DNA from: QQWI01 sp964522015
GTDB lineage: Bacteria; Bacillota; Clostridia; Peptostreptococcales; Acidaminobacteraceae
Direction of reading: 5' to 3'
DNA: 55,171 bases
Assembly: GCA_964522015.1 (NCBI GenBank)
Contig: CAZFST010000030.1
Location: 1-55,171 of the forward strand
Both the position numbers and the translations under genes were made by a program. Below the pieces are notes generated by a model that ran no database searches, had not been told where the DNA came from, and saw nothing but the letters and a program-made list of their open reading frames with translations. This document shows, piece after piece, positions 26,126 through 34,179 of this stretch (positions are counted from its first letter, which is position 1; each line of letters opens with the position of its first letter).

Positions 26126-27068
26126 TAAGATACTCTCCTCTTTCAATAACAACGGTTCCTAAATGCTCATCAATCCACTGTCGTGATATGGCCTTGGTAC
26201 CAATAGTTGTTACTGCTCCAGCACTTGTGGCGATAGCAAGTTTTAGCATTTCTTCAGTCTTCATTTCTGTTACATAACCATAAGCACAGGCAGCTACAAA
26301 AGCATCCCCTGCACCCACAGAACTATGGGCCTCAACCCTAATGGGTTTCATTCTGTAATAGCCTGCTACATTACCATAAAGAGCCCCTTCAGCGCCAAGG
26401 GATATAAAAACATGGGACACACCCATCCCTAAAAAATATTGAATAGCTTTAACATAATCATCTTCTTCAATAAATATCTTTTTGAAATAACGCTCTAGTT
26501 CAGCGCTATTGGGCTTAATCATTGTAGGTTTTGATTTTAGCCCAATTTCAAAAAGTTGACCATCAGCATCTAAAAATGTTGGGACAGACTTTTTTTGTGC
26601 AGCTGTAATCATGTCACCGTATATCGCCTCTGAAAATCCAGGGGGAACGCTACCCGATATGACTACTAGACTAATCTGATCAAGAAGCGCCTCATACAGT
26701 TGCATCAACGACGCCTGTTGTTCACCGGTGACAAGGGGGCCAATTTCGTTTATTTCTGTGACATGATGGGTCTTCTTATCCAATATTTTAAGATTGGTTC
26801 TACTTTCACCTGAAACTCTAAGAAATTGATTTTTTATGCCCATGTCATCTAAACTTTCAAGGATAAACTCCCCAGATGAACCAGCATAAATCCCCATAGC
26901 GACAGTACTCCCACCCAAAACTTGAACCGTTTTGGAAACGTTAATACCCTTGCCCCCTGGGTCCAGAATAGTGGTTTGGACCTTATTAAGGCCATTAAGG
27001 ACAAGATGATCTACTTCTAAGGTTTTATCGATGGCAGGGTTCAAGGTGAGGGTCAAAACCGCTTTCAT
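26097..27068 (-). CDS. PfkB-family sugar-phosphate kinase (1-phosphofructokinase/tagatose-6-phosphate kinase-like)
   Basis: 323 residues. The N terminus LTLTLNPAIDKTLEV, the substrate-side GGKGINVSKTVQVLGG and the ATP-site SVGAGDAFVAA (catalytic Asp) are typical of FruK and LacC. It phosphorylates a ketohexose phosphate to the bisphosphate. The ATG overlaps the stop of the PTS gene (ATGA), and GGAGG is close upstream. With the neighbouring dehydrogenase this gives a possible hexitol phosphate to ketohexose phosphate to bisphosphate route. The specific sugar is not readable from sequence. Confidence 0.85.
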   Translation of the reverse strand: MKAVLTLTLNPAIDKTLEVDHLVLNGLNKVQTTILDPGGKGINVSKTVQVLGGSTVAMGIYAGSSGEFILESLDDMGIKNQFLRVSGESRTNLKILDKKTHHVTEINEIGPLVTGEQQASLMQLYEALLDQISLVVISGSVPPGFSEAIYGDMITAAQKKSVPTFLDADGQLFEIGLKSKPTMIKPNSAELERYFKKIFIEEDDYVKAIQYFLGMGVSHVFISLGAEGALYGNVAGYYRMKPIRVEAHSSVGAGDAFVAACAYGYVTEMKTEEMLKLAIATSAGAVTTIGTKAISRQWIDEHLGTVVIERGEYLNDEHTSKNK

Positions 27069-28867
27069 AATGCCTCCTTAGAAAACGCCTCATAGATTGT
27101 CAGGGGATCCTCTGTGTTGATCATATCCCTAAGTACCTTCTCATCTTCAATTGCCTCTGCAATATTTGATAAGATGGCAATGTGTTCATTGCCTTTACCC
27201 GCAATACCGATTACTAAATGGGCTATCCGGCCTTCACCAAAGTCTATACCTTGAGGATACTGCAATACGACAATACCTGACATCACCACATGCTCCTTAA
27301 CAGTATTTTCGCCATGTGGTATCGCTACGTTGCTTCCAATATAAGTAGAAAACTTTTCTTCTCTGGCAAGCATACCCTCAATATAAGGTTGGGTCACATA
27401 GCCACTGGCAACAAGCATTTCTCCAGCTCTTATAATGACCTCTCGCTTACTGACAGATGGCTGATGCAATCTAATATTGTCTATTTCTAAAATTGGTCTT
27501 TCCTTTTTCATCTCGACTTGTGCTCCTTGCACCTGCTGTGAGGATTTTACCATTATCTGAATGGCCTCCTCATATACCTGTTTATTTAAGTAGTCGTCTA
27601 TGCCAATTAGTGCAGCACCGGGAACTTGCCGCCTTGCTCTTTCGATTAAACTCTGATAGGTCACAACTAGTGTCGCATCTTGAGGCACTTGATCAAGAGA
27701 TGCGTTTTTTACCATGACCACCAAACCTTTCTCGGCTAATAATCGCGCCAGTAAAGTGGCGCCAAGTGCGCTAGATCCCATACCAGCATCACAAGCGACG
27801 TAGATCTTATCCAGTACATCTCTTCTTTCAAGATTCTCGAAAACCCATGTTTTTTGAACAATTTCTCTGTTCAGAAGTAAAGATGCTACACCAAAGGATG
27901 CCAATGTGGATAGAATCATCCCCAATACGACATGGATCATTGTACTTTTTTGTGATAAGGCTAGTATTGCCAATACACTTCCAGGTGATGGTGTTGCCAC
28001 CAGACCTGCCTGCTGTATCTGGAAATAGAAATTACCAACCAAGCCTCCAAATACCAGGGCTAAGATTAGTAGCGGTTGCATAAGCACATAAGGAAAATAG
28101 ATTTCATGAATCCCACCAAAAACATGAATGACAGAGGCCGTTGAGGCAGTTCGTCTACTCTCCCGTGGACCATAGAGCATATAGGCAAAAAGTACCCCTA
28201 GCCCTGGCCCAGGATTGGTTTCAAGTAGAAATAGAGTGGATTTCCCAGTCTCCAAAGCGTACTGCATTCCAAGAGGTGATAATAACCCATGATTTAGAGC
28301 ATTATTTAAAAATAGAACTTTTGCTGGTTCAATTATCACTGCACTTAAAAATAGGAATCCACTATCAATGATAAAAGATACACCAGTGGCTACAACGTGA
28401 TTCAGCAGGGACATCATGGGGCCAACGATCACGAAATTAAGCATTGCAAGAATAGCACCAAGGATAGCCGCTGCTAAATTGTTGGTTAGCATCTCAAAAC
28501 CCAAAGGGATCCGACGTTTAAGCAAGTCATCCAGTTTGAGTAGCAACCAGCCAGCTAATGGTCCCATCAGCATAGCGCCAAGAAGCATGGGGACAGATGA
28601 ACCAACAATCAAACCCATGGTTGCCATAATCCCAATTGCGCCTCCCCTGTCACCACCAAAGCGACGGCCCCCTGTATAGGCTACCATCAATGGCAAAGCA
28701 TAAATCATCATCGGTGATAAAAGTTGGGAAAGCGATGGGTTGGGTATCCACCCATTAATTGTAAACAAAGCTGTCAATAGCCCCCATGTCATAAATGCAC
28801 TGATATTGGGCATAATAGAAGCACTTAAAAATGCCCCTATTTTACTAATCCTTGTGAACACGTTCAT
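27065..28867 (-). CDS. PTS mannitol/hexitol-type transporter, fused IICBA
   Basis: 600 residues. The IIC membrane domain (about 1-340) contains NPGPGLGVL, GGIHEIYFPYVLM and ATPSPGS motifs of mannitol-type permeases. The IIB domain has the phospho-cysteine C359 in VACDAGMGSSALG. The IIA domain (about 455-600) has His518 in IPHGE. It imports and phosphorylates a polyol using PEP via HPr. Its start overlaps the MtlR-like gene (ATGA) and its end overlaps the kinase gene. A second IIC homologue without IIA is at 31330-32772, so this IIA could serve both. Substrate specificity is unproven; mannitol is only the family default. Confidence 0.9.
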   Translation of the reverse strand: MNVFTRISKIGAFLSASIMPNISAFMTWGLLTALFTINGWIPNPSLSQLLSPMMIYALPLMVAYTGGRRFGGDRGGAIGIMATMGLIVGSSVPMLLGAMLMGPLAGWLLLKLDDLLKRRIPLGFEMLTNNLAAAILGAILAMLNFVIVGPMMSLLNHVVATGVSFIIDSGFLFLSAVIIEPAKVLFLNNALNHGLLSPLGMQYALETGKSTLFLLETNPGPGLGVLFAYMLYGPRESRRTASTASVIHVFGGIHEIYFPYVLMQPLLILALVFGGLVGNFYFQIQQAGLVATPSPGSVLAILALSQKSTMIHVVLGMILSTLASFGVASLLLNREIVQKTWVFENLERRDVLDKIYVACDAGMGSSALGATLLARLLAEKGLVVMVKNASLDQVPQDATLVVTYQSLIERARRQVPGAALIGIDDYLNKQVYEEAIQIMVKSSQQVQGAQVEMKKERPILEIDNIRLHQPSVSKREVIIRAGEMLVASGYVTQPYIEGMLAREEKFSTYIGSNVAIPHGENTVKEHVVMSGIVVLQYPQGIDFGEGRIAHLVIGIAGKGNEHIAILSNIAEAIEDEKVLRDMINTEDPLTIYEAFSKEAL

Positions 28868-31083
28868 AGGGATTCCCCCCTGGTTCTCTCAAGCCACTGT
28901 GCCATCCGTGAGTCAAGGAGGTTGCTGCAATGATGACCCTTATCATCTACAACCCCTAGCACACCTGATAGTCGTTCACCCCTAACCGCCATCAAAAAAC
29001 GGTTATCCTCTATTAAACCTTGGCTAATAAAACTGAGTAAACTTGATGTTTCAATGGATGCATCTTGAGATATCAGCATTACTACCAAGCTTTCTACCAG
29101 TTCTCCACTAGGATGTTTCCAAGGACTTTTAAGTTGACAAACACCAACGTATGGCTTGATTGCACATAAAATCTTAGCGTGGAGCAGCATGACCCCATCA
29201 CCTTTTAAGAGCGTAGAGCCCATCTTTTCTCTTGTCTTAAATGCATTTGACAAAGTATCACTGTTGACAAACCCAATTCGTAAGTTGTCACCTTGATTTT
29301 CCTCAATGGTCATATTGATCTTTGTCAGGTGCAATGCAGTTTCGTGGGCCACCAAGTCAATCAGCTGATCAACCGATTTTACTTTGGCAGTTTCTAGGGT
29401 GGTTAACAAAAAACCTTCAGCTATTTGTAAAACAGTTTCACTGATCCGATGGATTTTGCGGGCCTTATCTAGAGGATTTACTGTAGCAATATGATTAGGT
29501 GGCTTCACTACTGAATTCTGAACCTGGTTGGCAATTTTATGGTCACTAAAAGTGGTGAACCGCAGCCCCCTTAGGGCATCAATTGACTTTTCAATCAAAG
29601 CAAGATCTGATTTACCAACCAATGGATTTACTAAAACAACTGGCACCAACATCGTATCTAGTGCCACAGTTGTGACGACAAAATCGATTGTCTCAAACTC
29701 AGTCATTTGTTCAATTTCTTGTTTGGCATATTGCCCTGTAAAAATCACTTCATCAAAATGCTTTGCAATCCGAGATGATAATAAACTTGATGTCCCTATG
29801 CCACTGGCACAAACCAAGGCAATTCGCACAGGTCGTTTGGCATTTTCTTTTCGCTTTAGTCTCTCAATTGCTGCGCCAAAATGCATGGCTAAAAATCCGA
29901 TTTCGCTTTCTGGCAAAATCAAGCCATAGTCTTTCTCAATGGATTTCGAAACATTTGTTGTCACTAAAAATATCTCTGGATAAAGTTCTTTAATCTGATT
30001 AAGGAGGGGGTTCCTGATGGCGAGAGCCAATTGTAACCTAGTCATTGCAGGTTTCAAATGGCTAACAAGACCAATCAGCAAATCTTCATCTCCAGACAAA
30101 GCAATACCGGTTTGTTTCTCGTAGTCCCTCATCATCCGAGTTGCTTGACGTGTCATCTCAAAGTTGCTCAATACCATGTCTGAATTGGCAACCATGCTTG
30201 TTGTCTTAAGCTTAGCACCCATTAAATGCATGGTGATATAGCCAAGTTCATCTTCTGGAAAGACTATGTGGAAGCGCTCTGAGATACTCGCGCCTATGGC
30301 CCTTGAGATTTCAAACTGAATGTCCTGTCTTAATTGTGATAAAACCTCCTGATGCATGTGAATACGGTCACCTCGCAAAACCCGTTGTACCGCAATTGTA
30401 AGATGAATGGTTAAACTAGTGTAGGCATTTTCTGTAAGGCGGGTCATTAAGATAGCTTCAAAGTCACTAAGAACTTGTCTAACTTGTAAAAAGATATATT
30501 TATCCAGAATACCATCCTTAAGCAAGGGATCATCCAGTGTATAACTAATAAAATTAACAAGGGACTGATGTTCATGGTTTTCATAAAGATAGTCGACTAG
30601 GGCTCTACGGATGTTCAGTTCACTGCCTTCCAAATAAACGCCAAGGCCAGGCTTTCTCAAAAGTTTTATATTCTTTGATTCAAACCAAGGTACCAGACGG
30701 TCCATGTCATGGGAAATAGTAGCCTCCGAAACCCCTAATTTAGATGCGTAGTAAAATAATTTTTGAGGGGCTACTGACCTTAGCAGTTCACAAGTCATAA
30801 TATGGTATCTGGCCTCTTGGGTCAGAGTCTTATCATCACACCCCTTGTACATCACATCAAAACTTAACCTAGCTTCAGTTGTGGCTTCTAGCCAAACACC
30901 TAAGCGTGTCTTGGTATTTAGGGTCATATCAAGTGATTTAACCAGCTTCTCTACGGCCTTCATTTCCCTAAAAATTGTCCGTTTAGCGATATGGAGATCT
31001 GTTGAAATAATCTCCCAGCTTACATAGCCAGGCTTTGACAATAACGTTTTGACGATATCAAATACACGCCTTGAATATCCCAT
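28864..31083 (-). CDS. MtlR-like PTS-controlled transcriptional activator
   Basis: 739 residues. The order is an N-terminal winged helix (about 10-110), two PTS regulation domains (about 170-270 and 285-400), a IIB-like domain with the Cys in ALVCASGIGTSSL, and a C-terminal IIA-like domain (about 560-720). PRD histidines and the IIB Cys would be phosphorylated by HPr and the transporter to set activity. The ATG has AGGTAGG upstream and overlaps the next PTS gene. The motif CTTTGGCACTAATG occurs in front of both this gene and the IICB gene and is a likely binding site. Confidence 0.88.
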   Translation of the reverse strand: MGYSRRVFDIVKTLLSKPGYVSWEIISTDLHIAKRTIFREMKAVEKLVKSLDMTLNTKTRLGVWLEATTEARLSFDVMYKGCDDKTLTQEARYHIMTCELLRSVAPQKLFYYASKLGVSEATISHDMDRLVPWFESKNIKLLRKPGLGVYLEGSELNIRRALVDYLYENHEHQSLVNFISYTLDDPLLKDGILDKYIFLQVRQVLSDFEAILMTRLTENAYTSLTIHLTIAVQRVLRGDRIHMHQEVLSQLRQDIQFEISRAIGASISERFHIVFPEDELGYITMHLMGAKLKTTSMVANSDMVLSNFEMTRQATRMMRDYEKQTGIALSGDEDLLIGLVSHLKPAMTRLQLALAIRNPLLNQIKELYPEIFLVTTNVSKSIEKDYGLILPESEIGFLAMHFGAAIERLKRKENAKRPVRIALVCASGIGTSSLLSSRIAKHFDEVIFTGQYAKQEIEQMTEFETIDFVVTTVALDTMLVPVVLVNPLVGKSDLALIEKSIDALRGLRFTTFSDHKIANQVQNSVVKPPNHIATVNPLDKARKIHRISETVLQIAEGFLLTTLETAKVKSVDQLIDLVAHETALHLTKINMTIEENQGDNLRIGFVNSDTLSNAFKTREKMGSTLLKGDGVMLLHAKILCAIKPYVGVCQLKSPWKHPSGELVESLVVMLISQDASIETSSLLSFISQGLIEDNRFLMAVRGERLSGVLGVVDDKGHHCSNLLDSRMAQWLERTRGESL

Positions 31084-31184
31084 TTTTGAACCTACCTATC
31101 TAGGAGCACTTTTATTCAGCAATTGACGGTTTGACTATCAATAGACATACCACTGGTTATAAAATCAGAATAATGCCACATTTT

Positions 31185-31254
31185 ATTATACCTTTTTTTG
31201 CAATGGCTGAACCCCTAAAATAGTGATTCCTGTCACTATACATTAGTGCCAAAG
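31185..31254 (-). promoter_or_regulatory. Promoter/operator region of the MtlR-like operon
   Basis: On the minus strand TATAAT (31185-31190) lacks a good -35 box, as expected of an activated promoter. Upstream are an inverted repeat ATAGTGA/TCACTAT (31220-31239) and CTTTGGCACTAATG (31241-31254), the latter also found at 32898-32911. Confidence 0.6.
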
Positions 31255-31277
31255 TTCATTAACGGTTTAAAGTGACA

Positions 31278-31309
31278 AACAGTGAGGTGCTTTTGCACAT
31301 CACTGTTCT
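31278..31309 (-). terminator. Hairpin after the IICB gene, possible terminator
   Basis: AACAGTGA plus GTGC pair with GCAC plus TCACTGTT with a single mismatch between. On the minus strand only a short T-rich stretch follows, so termination may be partial and the IICB transcript may continue into the activator operon. Confidence 0.55.
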
Positions 31310-31329
31310 TACTTTAACTTTAAGATAGC

Positions 31330-32772
31330 CTATCCAACACTAAGGTTCTTTAATCGCACGGCCAGTTCGTCATAAATTGGATTTCCAACAAACTGATCAA
31401 TTGTAATCAACTCAGCATTGACACACTTTGACTTAGCACGATCAGCAAGGGTTATATGGGTAATGACGATATCTGCATCACTTGGAATATCTTCAATAGA
31501 GGCGTGCATCACCTCAATATCAAGTCCTGCATTTTTAAGTTTCTTTTTCAAAGTAGTTGCAGCCATTGCACTGGAACCCATACCAGCATCACAAGCAACA
31601 ACAATCTTTTTAACTTGGGCAGCAGACTTTCTTCTTACATCTGGTGTAGCACCATTTATAGAACTTACTTCACTACCCTTAGAAATGCTTTTCATAGAAG
31701 TCATCTTAGATTTTGCGCTTTCTAAATCAAGATCTTCTTGCTGTGCTTTTTTCTTAACAAAATAAGCAGCTACTACAAAAGAGACTGCAGTGGAAACCAG
31801 TACACCAGCAATAACCGGTATAAAACCACCTTTTGGCGTCATGGCAAGTAAAGCAAAAATACTTCCTGGTGAAGGTGTCGCAATCAGTCCAGCACCCAAT
31901 ATGCTAAAAGTAAAGACGCCACTCATACCACCTGCAATGACAGCCAACAAGAGAACTGGATTCATTAAAACATAAGGAAAGTAAATTTCGTGTATACCAC
32001 CAAGGAAGTGGATGATTACCGCACCAGGAGCAGATTGTTTGACCATACCCCTAGAAAACATCCAGTATGCCAATAGTATGCCAAGACCTGGGCCTGGATT
32101 TGTTTCAAGTAAGAAAAATATTGATTTTCCAGCATCAGTCGCCTGCTGTATGCCCAGTGGACTAAGAATACCGTGGTTGATGGCATTATTAAGAAATAAA
32201 ATTTTGCCTGGTTCGATAAATAATGATGTAAAAGGTAACATATTGGCATTGACGATCGCTTCGACACCCACTTTAAGAACATTATTCAGTGCTAAGACCA
32301 CAGGGCCAATACCAACATAGGCCAGAAGTGCTAAAAGCATGGCTAAGATACCAGAAGAAAAATTCGCAACTAACATCTCAAAACCCGATGGCACTTTGCC
32401 ATCTACCATTTCGTCAAACTTCTTAATCACATAACCACCCAATGGGCCCATGATCATTGCGCCTATAAACATTGGAATGTCGACACCTACAACAACACCC
32501 ATGGTGGCAACTGCACCAACAACCGCACCTCTGGGACCGCCAATCAATTTACCACCGGTGTAACCAATCAAAATTGGCAACAAGTAGATAATCATTGGCC
32601 CAACTAATTTAGATAATGATTCGTTTGGTGTCCAACCAGTTGGTATGAACAATGCTGTAATAATGCCCCATGCTATAAAAGCACCAATATTAGGCATAAC
32701 CATACCGCTTAGAAACCGTCCAAACCTCTGAACACCACTCTGTTTGCCTGAACCATTTAATAATCTCTCCAT
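31330..32772 (-). CDS. PTS mannitol/hexitol-type transporter, IICB without IIA
   Basis: 480 residues. The IIC domain (about 1-335) shares the marks of the fused IICBA protein (NPGPGLGIL, GGIHEIYFPYVLM, ATPSPGS). A linker of about 50 residues rich in Ser and Lys leads to the IIB domain with phospho-cysteine C394 in VVACDAGMGSSAM. There is no IIA and no separate mtlF gene in the window, so phosphate must come from the IIA of the IICBA protein or from an unlinked protein. Good AGGGGGATAT site before the ATG. A neighbouring promoter and activator motif are described separately. Confidence 0.9.
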   Translation of the reverse strand: MERLLNGSGKQSGVQRFGRFLSGMVMPNIGAFIAWGIITALFIPTGWTPNESLSKLVGPMIIYLLPILIGYTGGKLIGGPRGAVVGAVATMGVVVGVDIPMFIGAMIMGPLGGYVIKKFDEMVDGKVPSGFEMLVANFSSGILAMLLALLAYVGIGPVVLALNNVLKVGVEAIVNANMLPFTSLFIEPGKILFLNNAINHGILSPLGIQQATDAGKSIFFLLETNPGPGLGILLAYWMFSRGMVKQSAPGAVIIHFLGGIHEIYFPYVLMNPVLLLAVIAGGMSGVFTFSILGAGLIATPSPGSIFALLAMTPKGGFIPVIAGVLVSTAVSFVVAAYFVKKKAQQEDLDLESAKSKMTSMKSISKGSEVSSINGATPDVRRKSAAQVKKIVVACDAGMGSSAMAATTLKKKLKNAGLDIEVMHASIEDIPSDADIVITHITLADRAKSKCVNAELITIDQFVGNPIYDELAVRLKNLSVG

Positions 32773-32839
32773 ATATCCCCCTCATCCTCACTTGTTGAAA
32801 CTTGGCCAAAGTCTCAGGAAATCGATTCCCTTTGAACTG

Positions 32840-32911
32840 AGTATATTGCATTTTGTTAATAGTTCGCAACTCGAAGTCAATGGAATTTGTCCTCTTTCAT
32901 TAGTGCCAAAG
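32840..32911 (-). promoter_or_regulatory. Promoter and activator-motif region of the IICB gene
   Basis: On the minus strand TTGCGA (32864-32869) and TATACT (32840-32845) are 18 bp apart. CTTTGGCACTAATG at 32898-32911 lies about 30 bp upstream of the -35 box, a suitable place for the MtlR-like activator. Two near-palindromes, around 32819-32832 (GGAAATCGATTCCC type) and in the leader (CTTTGGCCAAG), are also present. Confidence 0.6.
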
Positions 32912-32962
32912 AGCAAAAGTTGAATTAAATCATTGAGTTCCCTTGTATTGCCACTTTGTATT

Positions 32963-32990
32963 TTGATATAGGGTAGAATAATGCTATAAT
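32963..32990 (+). promoter_or_regulatory. Promoter for the EFR1 gene
   Basis: TTGATA (32963-32968) and TATAAT (32985-32990) are 16 bp apart on the plus strand, about 65 bp before the TTG start at 33058. Confidence 0.6.
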
Positions 32991-33057
32991 TTAATATATG
33001 GTTTAAGTGTCAAGTCAGTATATAACGAGAAATAAGTCATCAAGGGGGTAACGAGGT

Positions 33058-34083
33058 TTGGAGCAAAATAAGAAGACTGCCATCATTTACTGTTTTTCAG
33101 CCACTGGTAATACAGCCCGGGCGTCTGAAATTGTCAATAAAGGCTTAACCGCCAAGGGATATACGGCTCAAATTTGCTATATGGGCCATGGTCAAGTGCC
33201 AATACAGCAACCATTTGATCTAACTATTCTAGCTTTTCCTGTATATGCATGGTCATATCCTCATATCGTCAAGGAATTTGCCAAGGCAATGCCTAAGGGT
33301 AACAACAGACAAGCTGCCATCTTGGCAACTTGGGGTGGCGGCCCTGGACCAGCTTTAAAGCACGGGGTCTCGCTTATGAGCCAACTGGGTTATCGTGTAA
33401 CCCATTCAGGTGGCGCACTCTACCCAGATAATTGGACCCATGTACTCAACCCAGCTTCAGGCCAAACTGCCATCAACATGTTAGCCACTGGTGAAACCAT
33501 GATGGTAGAGTACGTTGAGAATCTATGTCAAAAAGAAACTCACCACTATCAGACTGCCAGTGGCGCAAACTGGCTACTTCCTATTTCTGTGGCTTTTAGA
33601 AGTCTAGGCAGAAGATTCCTTGGTCTCACTTATTATGCGGATTCAGAATGCACCGGATGTGGCCTTTGTGAGCGTGTATGCCCCGTAAGTAATATTTCTG
33701 ATTCAAAGGGCAAGCACCCCCATTGGGGTTTGGCCTGTGAAGACTGCTGCAAGTGCATTAACTTGTGTCCCGTTAAGGCTATTAACAGCTCTAACCATAG
33801 GATTTTATCAGCCTTTTTTATCATGATGCTTTTAGCTGCCTTTGCCATTTGGAATTATCCCGCAATCACTGCAGTTACCCTGTGGCTTAGCATGCCTCAG
33901 TGGCTTAGCGGCATAATCAGGCTCTTGGCAACCGTAACTGTCATCCATATCCTATGGTTTATCCTGGTTTACTATGTGAGCAATCCCCTTCTTTTAAGAC
34001 TTGAAAATAAATTTGGACCTAAGTTTGATGCCAGCTATTCTAAACATTATGCTCGCTATAAGCATCCCGATTACAAGGGTTAA
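33058..34083 (+). CDS. EFR1-type flavodoxin-ferredoxin membrane protein
   Basis: 341 residues. The N-terminal flavodoxin-like domain (about 1-165) has the FMN phosphate loop FSATGNTARA. Two [4Fe-4S] cluster sites, CTGCGLCERVCP and CEDCCKCINLCP, form a ferredoxin domain around residues 195-240. Then come two or more hydrophobic helices (about 250-275 and 285-310) and a basic C-terminal tail. It is probably a membrane-bound electron-transfer protein that links a low-potential donor to a membrane acceptor. The TTG start is used because no ATG is near; AAGGGGG is upstream, although further than usual. Confidence 0.85.
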   Translation: MEQNKKTAIIYCFSATGNTARASEIVNKGLTAKGYTAQICYMGHGQVPIQQPFDLTILAFPVYAWSYPHIVKEFAKAMPKGNNRQAAILATWGGGPGPALKHGVSLMSQLGYRVTHSGGALYPDNWTHVLNPASGQTAINMLATGETMMVEYVENLCQKETHHYQTASGANWLLPISVAFRSLGRRFLGLTYYADSECTGCGLCERVCPVSNISDSKGKHPHWGLACEDCCKCINLCPVKAINSSNHRILSAFFIMMLLAAFAIWNYPAITAVTLWLSMPQWLSGIIRLLATVTVIHILWFILVYYVSNPLLLRLENKFGPKFDASYSKHYARYKHPDYKG

Positions 34084-34124
34084 AAAAACAGACTTGTCTA
34101 TTTACTAGACAAGTCTGTTTTTTT
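34082..34124 (+). terminator. Rho-independent terminator, bidirectional
   Basis: A 19-bp perfect stem, core CAGACTTGTCTA/TAGACAAGTCTG around a five-base loop, is flanked by A and T runs. It starts at the stop codon of the EFR1 gene and faces the convergent kinase gene. Confidence 0.9.
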
Positions 34125-34179
34125 AGGTTCCAACCATTTGTTAGCTTGAATCCTTTTAAAGTTATTATAGCAACAATTT

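Noticed and set aside
31241..31260. Sigma-54 -24/-12 promoter at TTGGCAC
   Set aside because: The GG is present but no TTGCA-type element follows at the required distance, and the activator has no sigma-54 interaction domain.
31418..32320. Long open frames on the plus strand inside the IICB gene
   Set aside because: They are antisense to a well-supported membrane protein gene and show no protein family or ribosome binding site.
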